Below are positions 17,641 to 26,947 of a stretch of 64,000 nt of DNA, one piece after another. Within the stretch, counting starts at the first letter, position 1, and the number at the start of each line of letters is the position of its first letter. The notes below the pieces were generated by a model, which was not told the DNA's origin, searched no databases, and saw nothing but the letters and a program-made list of their open reading frames with translations. The stretch covers positions 248,001 through 312,000 of the forward strand of contig NZ_OGTP01000004.1 of the NCBI RefSeq assembly GCF_900258035.1, written 5' to 3'. Origin of the DNA: Caballeronia novacaledonica (GTDB lineage Bacteria > Pseudomonadota > Gammaproteobacteria > Burkholderiales > Burkholderiaceae). The position numbers and the translations under genes are program-made.

Positions 17641-19206
17641 TCAAGCGCCCGGCGCGCGCTTCACCGCGCCATACCGCTCGCGCAGCGCCTGCTTGTAGAG
17701 TTTGCCGGTCGGCAGCCGAGGCAGCGCATCGACGAAGTCGAACGAGCGCGGCACCATATAGCGCGCTACGCGCTCGCGCAGAAAGGCGCGCAACTCGTCG
17801 GCGAGCGTGTCGCAGGGCACGGCCTCGGCGACGAGTTCCACGACCGCCATGACTTCCTCGCCCATCTCCGGGTGCGGCACGCCGATCACGGCCGCGTCGA
17901 GCACATGCGGATGGCTCACCAGCGCGTCCTCGATCGCCTGCGGATAGATGTTCACGCCCCCCGAAATGATCATGAATGACTGGCGATCAGTGAGATACAG
18001 GTAGCCCTCGCCGTCCACATAACCGATGTCGCCGACCGCGGTCCACAAGGGATGCAGCGGATGCTGCGCGCGGCGTGTCTTTTCTTCGTCGCGATGATAG
18101 TGAAACGCCGGCGCGGCGCGCTCGAAGTAGATGAGACCGGGTGTGCCGTCCGGGCAGGGCGCGCCGGTGTCGTCGCAGATATGCAGCGTGCCGCACAGCG
18201 GTCGCCCCACCGAACCCGGATGGGCGAGCCAGTCCGCGCTGTCGATCTGCGTGATACCGTTGCCTTCGGTTGCACCGTAATACTCGTGCAGGATCGGCCC
18301 CCACCAGGCAATCATCTGCTGCTTGACCTCGATCGGGCACGGCGCCGCCGCATGAATCGCGACGCGCAGGCTCGACAGATCGTAGCCCTCGCGCACCATG
18401 CCCGGCAGCTTTAGGAGCCGCACGAACATCGTCGGCACCCACTGGCTGTGCGTGATGCGATAGCGCTCGATGAGGGCCAGCGCGGTCTGGGCGTCGAACC
18501 TCTCCATGAACACGAGGGTGGCGCCCCGGCACATCAGATGCAGCGCGTAGGCGATCGGCGCGGAGTGATAGAGCGGCGCCGTCGAGAGATACACGGTGTC
18601 CGAGTCGAAGCGGTAGGACTCGTACAACCGTTGTCGCACCGGGTCCACCAGGTCATGCAGGGCGGTGCTGGTCGGCGCACGCAGGATGCCCTTCGGGCGC
18701 CCGGTCGTGCCGGAGCTATACAGCATCAGCGTGCCGAGCCGCTCCTCCGGCTCGATTTCCTCAGGAGCGCTGCTCAATGCCTGTTCGTAGGATTGCCAGC
18801 CGTCGATGACGCCGTCGATCATGAAGTGCGCGACACAGTCGGGCGTGAGCGCAACGAGCCCCGAGGCCAGTTTGCGCATCGCATGGGAGCTGATGACGAC
18901 TTTCGATCCGCCGTCCTTGACGATATAGGCCGCCTCGGCTGCGGTCAGATAGCGATTGACCGGCGTGACGACGAGGCCCGAGCGTACGGCCGCCCAGCAG
19001 ACCTCGAAATAGCGCAGGTTGTTTTCCATCACGACAGCGATGTGATCGCCCGCGCGCAGGCCGAGTCCGGCGAGCAAACGGGCGAAGGCGAGCGAACGTG
19101 CGTCGAGCACGCGATAGGTGAGCGAGATGCCGGTTTCGCCGTGAATCACGGCCAGCTTCTCGGGTGTCCGGCGCGCGTGCGCGCCAAGCCAGGACCACTG
19201 TTCCAT
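17641..19206 (-). CDS. AMP-forming acyl-CoA synthetase
   Basis: A 521-residue adenylate-forming ligase that activates a carboxylic acid to its CoA thioester with ATP. Core motifs are all present: P-loop LMLYSSGTTGRPKG, A5 YYGATEG, the hinge/A7 region TAVGDIGYVDGEGYLYLTDR, FMIISGGVNIYPQAIED and the catalytic lysine in LPTGKLYKQ. Length is normal. It is the last gene of a minus-strand operon: racemase, SDR, DUF35, thiolase, synthetase, with gaps of about 66 bp and one 4-bp overlap. Substrate specificity cannot be read; the partners argue for a branched or alicyclic acid. Confidence 0.9.
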   Translation of the reverse strand: MEQWSWLGAHARRTPEKLAVIHGETGISLTYRVLDARSLAFARLLAGLGLRAGDHIAVVMENNLRYFEVCWAAVRSGLVVTPVNRYLTAAEAAYIVKDGGSKVVISSHAMRKLASGLVALTPDCVAHFMIDGVIDGWQSYEQALSSAPEEIEPEERLGTLMLYSSGTTGRPKGILRAPTSTALHDLVDPVRQRLYESYRFDSDTVYLSTAPLYHSAPIAYALHLMCRGATLVFMERFDAQTALALIERYRITHSQWVPTMFVRLLKLPGMVREGYDLSSLRVAIHAAAPCPIEVKQQMIAWWGPILHEYYGATEGNGITQIDSADWLAHPGSVGRPLCGTLHICDDTGAPCPDGTPGLIYFERAAPAFHYHRDEEKTRRAQHPLHPLWTAVGDIGYVDGEGYLYLTDRQSFMIISGGVNIYPQAIEDALVSHPHVLDAAVIGVPHPEMGEEVMAVVELVAEAVPCDTLADELRAFLRERVARYMVPRSFDFVDALPRLPTGKLYKQALRERYGAVKRAPGA

Positions 19207-19272
19207 CGAGGGTTCTCCGGTTGTCTTCCTGAAAGCGTGAAGCGCACGGGCCGGCTACGGTGCCCCCGCCGT

Positions 19273-20424
19273 TCAATGCAGCTCGCTTGAGAGCACGAGC
19301 GAGGCCGACGCCGAGAACATGCCGCCCACGCCCTGCACGAAGCTGCGGCGAACGCCCTCGACCTGCCGGTACGCCTCGCCGCGCAGTTGGCGCACCGCTT
19401 CGAGAATGGCGAACATGCCGTACATGCCGGTGTGGGTGTAGAGGATGCCGCCGCCGTTGGTGTTCATCGGCAGCTTGCCGCCCGGACGCGTGTGCCCGGC
19501 CTCGATGAACGCGCCAGCCTCGCCGCGCCCGACAAAGCCGAGGTCTTCGAGCCCGAAGAGCGGCAGATGTGCGAACGCGTCGTAGATCATCAGGTGGTCG
19601 ACATCCGCGTGCGTGATGCCGGCCTCGGTAAAGGCGGCCTGGCTCGAACGGCGGAAACCCCGGGAGCGTGTCATGTCGTCCATCATCGAGATCAACGGGC
19701 TGTCGCAGGACTCGCCGGCGCCGAGCAGATAGACGGGCTTGTCGGCGCGCCGCAGATCGCGCGCGCGCCCGGCCGAGGTGATGACGAGTGCGCCGCCGCC
19801 ATCGGTGACGACGCAGCATTCCAGCTTGGTGAACGGATAGGCGATCATCGGCGCGTTCATCACTTCGTCCACGGTCAGCCGCTTCTTGCGGCTCGCGCGC
19901 GGGTTGCCCTCGGCCCAGTGGCTCTGCGCGACGACCACTTCGGCGAGTTGCTCGTGCGTGGTGCCGGTCTCTTGCATGAAGCGCAGCGCGGGCAGCGTGA
20001 ATGTGCTGGGTGGCAGGCCGCTGCCGTAGCCGATTTCGAACTGACCGCGGATAGAGTCCGGATAGTACGCGCGCGGCGCACGGCCCACCTTCGAGCGGCC
20101 CGATTCGCCGTGCAGCACCAACACGGTCGAGCACTGGCCCGCGCGAATCGCGGCGGCCGCGTGGCGCACGTGCACGAGGAACGAGCAGCCTCCCACCGAG
20201 GTGCCGTCGTACCACGTCGGTTTGACGCCGAGATAGTGCGCGACGTCGATGGGCGATTCGACAGCGCTCGTGATGCCGTCCACGTCGGCGAACGTGAGGC
20301 CCGCGTCGGCGAGCGCGCGGCGCGCGGCGTCGGCGCGCAGGTCCATTTCGGAGAGGTCGGGCAGGGCGCCCAGGTCGGTTTCGGCGGCGCCGGCGATGGC
20401 GATGGCAGTCTGGTTTCGGGTCAT
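19273..20424 (-). CDS. Thiolase-like lipid-transfer protein (Ltp/SCP-x type), partner of the DUF35 protein
   Basis: A 383-residue thiolase-fold enzyme. The nucleophile is probably C80 in SVGGCSFLVHVRHAAAAI. The rest of the motif differs from classical thiolases and is like Ltp-type proteins. Conserved features include LECCVVTDGGGALVI, MIYDAFAHLPLFGLEDLGF, GGKLPMNTNGGG and GVGGMFSASASLVL. In steroid side-chain degradation, Ltp2-type proteins need a DUF35 partner and act as retro-aldolases rather than thiolases. Here the DUF35 gene overlaps by 4 bp upstream (ATGA), making the same kind of complex likely. It should catalyse C-C cleavage of a 3-hydroxy- or 3-oxoacyl-CoA. Confidence 0.85.
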   Translation of the reverse strand: MTRNQTAIAIAGAAETDLGALPDLSEMDLRADAARRALADAGLTFADVDGITSAVESPIDVAHYLGVKPTWYDGTSVGGCSFLVHVRHAAAAIRAGQCSTVLVLHGESGRSKVGRAPRAYYPDSIRGQFEIGYGSGLPPSTFTLPALRFMQETGTTHEQLAEVVVAQSHWAEGNPRASRKKRLTVDEVMNAPMIAYPFTKLECCVVTDGGGALVITSAGRARDLRRADKPVYLLGAGESCDSPLISMMDDMTRSRGFRRSSQAAFTEAGITHADVDHLMIYDAFAHLPLFGLEDLGFVGRGEAGAFIEAGHTRPGGKLPMNTNGGGILYTHTGMYGMFAILEAVRQLRGEAYRQVEGVRRSFVQGVGGMFSASASLVLSSELH

Positions 20425-20855
20425 GGCGTGCGCGGGCTAGCGGGTTTGAAGAGCGGCAAGGCGACTTCGCCGCGGGGTTCGAAGACGACTTCGAGCGGCA
20501 TGTCGAGTTGCAGCCTTTCCGGCAGCGGCGGCACGCCCACGAGATTCGACATCATGCGTGGCCCTTCTTCGAGCTCGACCACGGCGATCACATACGGCGT
20601 GTCGCCGCCCGACCATGGCGAGGCGACGTGGCTGACGACATAGGAGTGCAGACGTCCCCGGCCGCTCGCGCGGACCCACGAGAGCGACTGCGCGCCGCAT
20701 TCGGGGCAGTGCGGACGCGGATAGAGTACAAGCGCCCGGCAGTGCCCGCACACTTGAATCCGCAGCTCGCCGGCCTGGGTGCCCTCCCAGAACGGCCGGG
20801 TGCCGGGCGTCGGCACGGGCGTGAAGCGTGCCGGAGTGTCTTTGGCGTGGTTCAT
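20421..20855 (-). CDS. DUF35 (Zn-ribbon plus OB-fold) acyl-CoA-binding protein
   Basis: A 144-residue protein with an N-terminal rubredoxin-like zinc ribbon (C36, C39, C50, C53 in CGHCRALVLYPRPHCPEC) and a C-terminal OB fold (GRGRLHSYVVSHVASPWSGG onwards, PYVIAVVELEEGPRMMSNLV). DUF35 proteins bind acyl-CoA and form obligate complexes with thiolase-like enzymes, as in archaeal HMG-CoA synthase/thiolase and steroid-degrading Ltp2-ChsH2. The 4-bp overlap with the downstream thiolase gene points to translational coupling and a 1:1 complex. Length and cysteine spacing are normal. Confidence 0.9.
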   Translation of the reverse strand: MNHAKDTPARFTPVPTPGTRPFWEGTQAGELRIQVCGHCRALVLYPRPHCPECGAQSLSWVRASGRGRLHSYVVSHVASPWSGGDTPYVIAVVELEEGPRMMSNLVGVPPLPERLQLDMPLEVVFEPRGEVALPLFKPASPRTP

Positions 20856-20924
20856 GAATTCCTTGTGGGTGCGTAGACGCGCCGCACGGGCGGCGGCGCG
20901 GGAAAGACGCGGGAAGGGGGTGGA

Positions 20925-21881
20925 TCAGGACGCGACCGCTTCCCGGCTGGGCGCAATTTCGCCCGACAGCACCGCGTTGGGCGCCGCGCGCTCGACGAGA
21001 CCGGGAATGTGGCTGCCCAGTTCCCCGGCGAGCCAGCGGCCGCCTTTTTCGATGTGCGGGCCGCCGTGCCAGCCTTCGGCCACGGTGATTACGCCGCCGC
21101 GCACGCCGAAGACACGGCCCGTCACGTCCGCCGACTCGACGCTGCCGAGCCACGCGACGAGCGGCGCGATATTGCTCGCGTGCAAAGGATCGAAGACGGC
21201 GCTCCGCGCTCCCGAAAGGGCTTCGGCGGTTTCACCCTTGCGCCTGAACAGATCCTCGGTGAGCCGGCTGAGCGCGGTCGGATAGATCGCGTTTACGGTT
21301 ACGCCATAGCGCGCCAGCTCGCGCGACGCGACGATCGTCATGTTCACGATGCCGGCCTTGGCCGCGCCATAGTTGGTCTGGCCGACGATGCCGTAGAGCC
21401 CCGACGAAGACGTGGTGTTGATGACGCGTGCCTGGCGTGGGCGGCCCGCTTTGGCCTCATCGCGCCAGTAGGCGGCGGCGTGGCGCAGCGGTGCGAAGGT
21501 ACCGCGCAAATGCACGCGGATCACTGCGTCGAATTCCTCCACGCTCATGTTGACGAGCGTGCGGTCGCGCAGGATGCCGGCGTTGTTCACCAGCACGTCC
21601 AGGCCGCCGAAGGTCTCGATGGCGGTGTCCACCAGACGCTGTGCGCCGTCCCAGTCGGAGACATCTTCGTAGTTTGCGACGGCCTCGCCGCCAAGCGCCC
21701 GGATCTCGTCGACGACCGCCTGAGCGGGCGCGACGTCCGAGCCCGCGCCGTCAGGCGCGGCGCCAAGATCATTGACGACGACTTTCGCGCCCTGGCGTGC
21801 GCATTCCAGCGCGTGTTCGCGGCCGATGCCGCGCCCCGCACCGGTGATGATGGCGATCCGTCCGTCACAGAGCCTGCTCAT
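20925..21881 (-). CDS. Short-chain dehydrogenase (MFE-2-like 3-hydroxyacyl-CoA dehydrogenase type)
   Basis: A 318-residue NAD(P)-dependent SDR. The cofactor motif TGAGRGIG follows RIAIITG, the NNAG motif is VLVNNAGILRD, and the catalytic residues are the Ser of INTTSSSGLYG and Tyr-Lys of NYGAAKAG. It is longer than a classical SDR because of an insert after NDLG and a C-terminal tail (GGVITVAEGWHGGPHIEKGG), features of the peroxisomal multifunctional enzyme type 2 dehydrogenase group. It should oxidise a 3-hydroxyacyl-CoA. The start was placed at the ATG at 21881, preceded by GAGGAGA; an upstream ATG at 21920 lacks such a site. Confidence 0.88.
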   Translation of the reverse strand: MSRLCDGRIAIITGAGRGIGREHALECARQGAKVVVNDLGAAPDGAGSDVAPAQAVVDEIRALGGEAVANYEDVSDWDGAQRLVDTAIETFGGLDVLVNNAGILRDRTLVNMSVEEFDAVIRVHLRGTFAPLRHAAAYWRDEAKAGRPRQARVINTTSSSGLYGIVGQTNYGAAKAGIVNMTIVASRELARYGVTVNAIYPTALSRLTEDLFRRKGETAEALSGARSAVFDPLHASNIAPLVAWLGSVESADVTGRVFGVRGGVITVAEGWHGGPHIEKGGRWLAGELGSHIPGLVERAAPNAVLSGEIAPSREAVAS

Positions 21882-21947
21882 GATTTGTCTCCTCGATGAA
21901 ATAAGCGACGCGAGATGCACCGCGATCGGCGAGGCCGCCGCGTTGCA

Positions 21948-23069
21948 TTACGCGGCGTGCCAAGCCTTTGCCGTGTCGCCCTGGCGCAGCGCGGCGGCGA
22001 TCGACTCGCCGTGCTCGCCGCGCGTCGGTGCCGGGCGCGGCCGCACCAGCTGCCCGTCGAAGCGCGGCGCGGGCGAGACCTGCAGCTCGCCGTCCGCTTC
22101 GAAGTACACGCCACGCCCGGCGACGTGCGGATGCCGCGCCGCCTCGGCCGGGCTCAGCACCGGCCCGAAGCACACATCCGTGCCTTCGAAAAGCTCGCAC
22201 CATTGCGTACGCGTGCGGGTCGCGAAGATCGCAGTGAGGCGCGCGTGCGCCTCGGGCCAGGTCGTGCGGTCCCACTGACGAGCAAACGCGGGGTCGCCCG
22301 TGAGGCCGAGCTTGTCCAGCAGGAGTGCGTAGAACTGCGGTTCCATCGAGCCGAGCGTCACGTAATGGTCGTCGGCGCAGCGATAGGTGGCGAAGAAGTG
22401 CGAGCTGTCGTGCACGTTCTTGCCGCGTTCGCCGACCAAGAGCCCGCGCTTCTTCGTCGAGAGCATCAGTTGCATCATGTGCGCGGAGCCGTCCACGATC
22501 GACGCGTCCACCACGGTGCCCTTGCCCGTGCTGCGCGCGTTGAGGATGCCCGCGAGCAGGCCGACTGCGAGGTAGAGCGCGCCGCCACCGATGTCGCCGA
22601 GCTGGGTGATGCCGGTCGAGGGCGGCGTGCCTGCCGCACCGTTGTAGAAGAGCGCGCCGGACAGCGCGATGTAGTTGTTGTCGTGGCCGGCGGCCTGCGC
22701 CATCGGGCCTTGCTGGCCCCAGCCGGTCATGCGGCCATACACGAGTCGCGGATTGATCGCCTGCAAATCGGCGGGGCCGAGTCCGAGCCGCTCCATCACG
22801 CCGGGGCGCATGCCCTCAATCAGCGCGTCGGCGTGCTCGACGAGCTGGCGTACGGTCTCGCGGCCCGCCTCGGTCTTGAGGTCTGCGACGATCGAGCGCT
22901 TGCCGCGATTGAGCACGTTCCTGCCGCCGCTTGCCTGCGGCGTGCCGATCGGCACGGCCGCCTCGCGCTCGACGGCGATCACGTTCGCGCCGAGATCGGC
23001 CAGGTGCATTGCGCAGAAAGGTCCGGGGCCGATCCCGCAGATTTCGACGACCTTGATGCCAGATAGCAT
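21948..23069 (-). CDS. Alpha-methylacyl-CoA racemase-like class III CoA-transferase family enzyme
   Basis: A 373-residue enzyme of the CaiB/BaiF fold that matches racemases rather than transferases. H129 in AGHDNNYIALSGAL and D159 in QLGDIGGGALYLAVG occupy the positions of the catalytic His/Asp pair (H126/D156) of mycobacterial MCR with the same spacing. Racemases interconvert (2R)- and (2S)-2-methylacyl-CoAs so that stereospecific acyl-CoA dehydrogenases can act. This is the clearest hint that the island's substrate carries an alpha-methyl branch. It is the first gene of the five-gene minus-strand operon. Confidence 0.88.
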   Translation of the reverse strand: MLSGIKVVEICGIGPGPFCAMHLADLGANVIAVEREAAVPIGTPQASGGRNVLNRGKRSIVADLKTEAGRETVRQLVEHADALIEGMRPGVMERLGLGPADLQAINPRLVYGRMTGWGQQGPMAQAAGHDNNYIALSGALFYNGAAGTPPSTGITQLGDIGGGALYLAVGLLAGILNARSTGKGTVVDASIVDGSAHMMQLMLSTKKRGLLVGERGKNVHDSSHFFATYRCADDHYVTLGSMEPQFYALLLDKLGLTGDPAFARQWDRTTWPEAHARLTAIFATRTRTQWCELFEGTDVCFGPVLSPAEAARHPHVAGRGVYFEADGELQVSPAPRFDGQLVRPRPAPTRGEHGESIAAALRQGDTAKAWHAA

Positions 23070-23137
23070 TTGCTGTTCTCCTCCTTGAGTTCCTGCCTCG
23101 TTGTGTTGAAGCAGGGTAGGCGCGTGCTTGCCTGGGC

Positions 23138-23161
23138 CCCCCTCCCCAATTCAGGGAGGGG
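23138..23161. repeat. Island palindrome, copy 3
   Basis: CCCCCTCCCCAATTC joined to AGGGAGGGG, a perfect-arm variant of the palindrome family, just upstream of the racemase operon. Confidence 0.6.
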
Positions 23162-23169
23162 TAGTGCCT

Positions 23170-23411
23170 CTGGCGCCGGACAGAAAAGGGATCAGCGCGA
23201 GCGAGCGGCCAGCCGGTCAGTTCGCGCACGCGCTGGATTGCGCCGCGGGTCCGCGCGGGTTGCATGCGGCGCGCTGGCCAAAATGCCGCGCCCTCCGCCC
23301 GCCGACACGGGCGCGATCCAACGGCACTGCCACTTGGCTCACGTCGGAGCAGACGACCGGATGGGTGATGCCGAATAGCGTGGTCAAGCGCTTGGGGAAG
23401 GATGCTTCCAT
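23170..23411 (-). pseudogene. Nitronate monooxygenase-like N-terminal fragment, frameshifted
   Basis: From an ATG at 23411 the frame reads FPKRLTTLFGITHPVVCSDV, the start of 2-nitropropane dioxygenase/nitronate monooxygenase proteins. A frameshift follows, and the next frame gives VSAGGGRGILASA, matching the conserved SNAGGLGILAS block. A third frame gives IQRVRELTGWPLA, matching the RVR-LT-KPF block. The order is right but the FMN-binding remainder is lost. It lies in the gap between the racemase operon and the first thiolase gene. Confidence 0.55.
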
Positions 23412-23797
23412 GACGCTCGCTGACGGGGTCCGAGCGGGCCATCGCGTCTGCGGAGTGCTCAGGCTAGCTGGCACGGTGGCCCCTGCCCCCCGAAAGGGAG
23501 CCTCGGCGTTGGTGGCAACGGTCCATGAGTGAGGCGTCCACGTCGCATGGGCAGTGGCGCGCATCGGCGCCTCGCGGCGCGGCGGTCGCCGGAACGTCGA
23601 CCGGTGGCTTCCATGCGCCTCCCCGTTTCGGGTAGGCGCCCATATCGCGTGCCCGCCTATCGTCGTAGCGCGGTGCATGCCAGCCGGAGAGGCACGATCG
23701 CGGCGCAGACCGGTCGCAGGCACATCCGGGCGGTGAGTCGCCGACTCAACAGCAGCATCGTTTCTTAATCCATTTGAACCTGCAGGGAGGCTCATTC
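23412..23797. other. Intergenic region upstream of the first thiolase; no gene seen
   Basis: Contains one palindrome-family copy (23615-23640) and a related weaker one (about 23485-23502, CCCCCCGAAAGGGAG). No frame has family resemblance. The promoter of the thiolase gene at 23798 must lie here. Confidence 0.5.
23615..23640. repeat. Island palindrome, copy 4
   Basis: GCGCCTCCCCG, TTT, CGGGTAGGCGC: 11-bp arms with one mismatch. The extended arms make this one of the clearest copies. It sits upstream of the thiolase gene. Confidence 0.7.
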
Positions 23798-24991
23798 ATG
23801 TCCAGCAAGCTCGTAGTCGCCGGGGTCGGCATGATCCCGTTCAAGAAACCCGGCACCAGCGCCGGTTATGGCGAGATGGGCGCCGAAGCGATCCGCCTCG
23901 CGCTCGCCGATGCCGGCATGCCGTATGACCTGATCCAGCAGGCCTACGCCGGCTACGTTTACGGCGATTCGACCTGCGGACAGGCGGCGCTCTACCGCAT
24001 CGGCGCAACTGGCATTCCGGTGCTCAACGTCAACAACAACTGTGCCTCAGGCTCCAGCGCACTCTTTCTCGCGCGCCAGGCCGTGGAGAGCGGAGCCGTA
24101 GAGTGCGCACTTGCGTTCGGCTTCGAGGAAATGCAGCCTGGCGCACTTGCCTCGCGGTGGAGCGATCGGGAAGGCGCGCTCGCTAAATTCTCGGCGATCG
24201 CCGAGCCGATGGTTTCCGACGCCGTCGAGGCCGGGGTGCCGCGCGCCCTGACGCTGTTCGGCGGCGCCGGCCGCGAGCACATGCAGAAATACGGCACAAA
24301 GTTTGAAACCTTTGCGAAGGTCCGCGCGAAGGCGAGCCGCCATGCCGAGCACAATGAGCTTGCGATCTTCCGCAAAGTGCTGACGACTCAGGACGTGGTG
24401 AACGACGTGCAGGTCTGGCCGAACGTTCTGACGCGTCTGATGGCCTGCCCGCCTACCTGCGGGGCGGCGGCTGCGATCATCTGCACCGAGGCGTTCGCGA
24501 AGAAGCACAACCTGCGCACCGACGTGCGCATCTTCGCCCAGGCCATGACCACCGACGTACCGTCCAGCTTCGAGCCGGCATCGATGATCCGTCTCGTCGG
24601 TTTCGACATGGCGCGCAAGGCCGCGCAGGCCGTGTATGAAGCGTCGGGTGTGTCGCCGGAGGATGTCGACGTTTGCGAGTTGCACGACTGTTTCGCGCAG
24701 AATGAGCTGCTGACGTACGAGTCGCTCGGCTTTTGCCCGGAGGGCGGCGGCGAGAAGTTCGTCGACGATGGCGACAACACCTACGGCGGTCAGGTCGTGA
24801 CCAACCCGTCGGGCGGCCTGCTCTCGAAGGGCCATCCGCTCGGCGCAACGGGTCTCGCGCAGTGCTACGAACTGACCAACCAGTTGCGCGGCAGCACCGG
24901 CAAGCGCCAGGTCGAAGGCGCGCGCATCGCGCTGCAGCACAACCTGGGACTTGGCGGCGCTTGCGTGGTGACGATGTTCGGTCGCGGCTGA
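23798..24991 (+). CDS. SCP-x-type thiolase (acetyl-CoA acyltransferase), copy 1
   Basis: A 397-residue thiolase of the sterol-carrier-protein-x group, cleaving 3-oxoacyl-CoAs, often branched ones. The nucleophile is C82 in NNNCASGSSALFLARQAV. The second conserved region is GHPLGATGLAQCYELTNQLR, and the C-terminal loop is QHNLGLGGACVVTMF. The start at 23798 was chosen because AGGGAGG lies eight bases upstream; an earlier in-frame ATG at 23774 precedes that site. It is monocistronic, ending in a strong terminator at 25023. It is a close paralogue of the thiolase at 29816, with long identical blocks such as TSTCG-like and GGLLSKGHPLGATGLAQCYE. Confidence 0.92.
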   Translation: MSSKLVVAGVGMIPFKKPGTSAGYGEMGAEAIRLALADAGMPYDLIQQAYAGYVYGDSTCGQAALYRIGATGIPVLNVNNNCASGSSALFLARQAVESGAVECALAFGFEEMQPGALASRWSDREGALAKFSAIAEPMVSDAVEAGVPRALTLFGGAGREHMQKYGTKFETFAKVRAKASRHAEHNELAIFRKVLTTQDVVNDVQVWPNVLTRLMACPPTCGAAAAIICTEAFAKKHNLRTDVRIFAQAMTTDVPSSFEPASMIRLVGFDMARKAAQAVYEASGVSPEDVDVCELHDCFAQNELLTYESLGFCPEGGGEKFVDDGDNTYGGQVVTNPSGGLLSKGHPLGATGLAQCYELTNQLRGSTGKRQVEGARIALQHNLGLGGACVVTMFGRG

Positions 24992-25022
24992 TCGCTCGGT
25001 CATTGCTTGAGTGCAGAATGAG

Positions 25023-25062
25023 CCCGTGCGGTACGCCATGAGGCGTGCCGCACGGGTTTCGT
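25023..25062 (+). terminator. Rho-independent terminator after thiolase copy 1
   Basis: A 15-bp stem (CCCGTGCGGTACGCC at 25023-25037 with GGCGTGCCGCACGGG at 25042-25056, one G-U pair) with loop ATGA, followed by TTTCGTT. Thirty bases after the thiolase stop. Confidence 0.85.
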
Positions 25063-25139
25063 TCGTGCTCAGCGACGCTTGTCACCGCCTTATGGCTGAC
25101 GCGCGAGCGTCGCCTGCAGGCAGGCGGCGTGCCCCTCGA

Positions 25140-26813
25140 TCAGCGCGCTGCGCTACGGATGAGATCGGCTGCCTTCTCACCGATCATGATCGAAGGCGCA
25201 TTGGTGTTACCGGAGACCAGCATTGGCATGATCGAAGCGTCGGCGACGCGCAGCCCCTCGAGGCCGATCACGCGCAGCGAGGGCTCGACCACTGACATCG
25301 CATCCGTGCCCATCTTGCAGGTGCCCACTGGATGGAAGGCCGTATCGGTGTTGTCACGGATGAACGCGCGGGTGGCCGCTCCATCGGTGTCGTCGCCGAG
25401 CGGTTTCAGGTTCGTGAAGTTCCTGCCCCCTGCTTCAAGTAAGGCGGGCTGCGCCATCAGATGGCGCACGAAGCGCACGCCTTCCACCATCACCGCCATA
25501 TCCGCTTCATCGTGCAGCAGGCGCGCGTCGATCAGCGGCGCGTCGCGCGTGTCGGCCGAGCGTAGACGCAGCCACCCGCGGCTCGTCGGCCGCAGTACGC
25601 AGGCGTGAACGCAGTAGCCGTGCGCGCTGCTGCCCTCGCCGGGGTGCTTTTCGATGCGCGGCAGCGCGGCGGCGAAGTGCAGCTGGATATCAGGGGCCAC
25701 GAGATCGGAGCGCGTCTTGAAGAACGCGCCGGCCTCAGCCACGTTCGAGGCGATCATGCCGGTCCGGGTGCGGCGGTAGCGCAGCATCTCGCGCAAGAGG
25801 CGCAAGCCGCCGCGCACGCTCTTGCCGTACAGGTCAGTGGAGTTGAGATAGCGGCTGAGGATGACGTCGGGGTGATCTTGCAGATTCTCGCCGACTCCCG
25901 CCAGATCGTGCAGCACGGGAATGCCGAGCTCCGCCAGATGCGCAGCCGGACCCACGCCCGAGGCCATCAAGATCTGCGGCGATCCATAAGCGCCCGAACT
26001 CAGCACGACCTCGCGGCGCGCCCGGATCGTCTGCTCCACACCGTCGCGTACGATGCGCACGCCGCTCGCGCGCCGGCCTTCGAACAGCACGCGCAGCACC
26101 CGTGCGTCGGTGAGTACGGTGAGGTTCGGGCGTCCGCCGTTGAGCCCCCGGTCAGTGCGATCGCCGCGATGCAGGTAGGCGCGCGACGAATTCCAGCGCT
26201 CACCGCGATGCTGGGTGAGTTGGAAGAAGCCGGCGCCTTCGAGGTTCGCGCCGTTGAAATCGTCGTTGCGGGGCAATCCCGCCTGTATGGCGGCTTCAAC
26301 GAAGCGGCTGGCGAACGGGTTGCGGCGCTTCACGTCGTCAACGTGCAGCGGCCCGTTCACGCCGTGGAACTCATCGTTGATGCGAGCGTTGCGTTCGCTG
26401 CGGCGGAAGTAGGGCAGCACGTCGTCGTAGCTCCAGCCCACGCAGCCGGCGCGTGCCCAGCTGTCGTAATCGTCGCGGTGGCCGCGGATGTAGACCATGC
26501 CATTGATCGACGAACTGCCGCCAAGGCCACGGCCACGCGGCTGGAACGAGTTGCGACCGTTCAGGTCGGCTTGCGGCTCGCTGAAGTAGTAGTAGTTGCG
26601 CGGATTGCGCTTCGTGACGAGGGGAACGAAGCCGAGCGGTGTGCGGACTGTGATGCTGTGGTCGTGCGGGCCGGCGTCGAGCAGGGCCACCGTGACGCGC
26701 CGGTCTTCGGCGAGTCGCGCGGCGAGCGCGCAGCCGGCCGAGCCGGCGCCCGCCACCACGTAGTCGAAGACGCCATGGTCCTGCGCGGTGCCTTGAGAGG
26801 TGCTGCCAGTCAT
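25140..26813 (-). CDS. GMC-family FAD alcohol dehydrogenase/oxidoreductase (choline dehydrogenase-like)
   Basis: A 557-residue FAD enzyme of the glucose-methanol-choline family that oxidises primary alcohols to aldehydes. The Rossmann motif is [19 protein letters not shown], and the GMC signature is [19 protein letters not shown]. The active-site His lies in [10 protein letters not shown] and the second catalytic position is Asn in [11 protein letters not shown], giving the His-Asn pair of choline oxidases. The ATG at 26813 follows AAGGAGA; the longer frame from 26876 lacks a site. It lies 134 bp downstream of the aldehyde dehydrogenase gene on the same strand. Together they convert an alcohol to an acid for CoA activation. 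Confidence 0.9.
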   Translation of the reverse strand: MTGSTSQGTAQDHGVFDYVVAGAGSAGCALAARLAEDRRVTVALLDAGPHDHSITVRTPLGFVPLVTKRNPRNYYYFSEPQADLNGRNSFQPRGRGLGGSSSINGMVYIRGHRDDYDSWARAGCVGWSYDDVLPYFRRSERNARINDEFHGVNGPLHVDDVKRRNPFASRFVEAAIQAGLPRNDDFNGANLEGAGFFQLTQHRGERWNSSRAYLHRGDRTDRGLNGGRPNLTVLTDARVLRVLFEGRRASGVRIVRDGVEQTIRARREVVLSSGAYGSPQILMASGVGPAAHLAELGIPVLHDLAGVGENLQDHPDVILSRYLNSTDLYGKSVRGGLRLLREMLRYRRTRTGMIASNVAEAGAFFKTRSDLVAPDIQLHFAAALPRIEKHPGEGSSAHGYCVHACVLRPTSRGWLRLRSADTRDAPLIDARLLHDEADMAVMVEGVRFVRHLMAQPALLEAGGRNFTNLKPLGDDTDGAATRAFIRDNTDTAFHPVGTCKMGTDAMSVVEPSLRVIGLEGLRVADASIMPMLVSGNTNAPSIMIGEKAADLIRSAAR

Positions 26814-26947
26814 GCCAAATCTCCTTCGTTTTTGGTCTAATATGAGGCGGTGTTTTTCGCTATGACAGCGGCGCAAAACTGCTTGGCCCCGGTGCCGCAG
26901 GACGCCGGGGCCTCGCCATGCGAGCGGCCACGCTGCCTCACGCCGGG

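Noticed and set aside
26877..26947. Upstream extension of the GMC oxidoreductase to 26876
   Set aside because: The extra 21 residues lack family similarity and the AAGGAGA site clearly serves the ATG at 26813.
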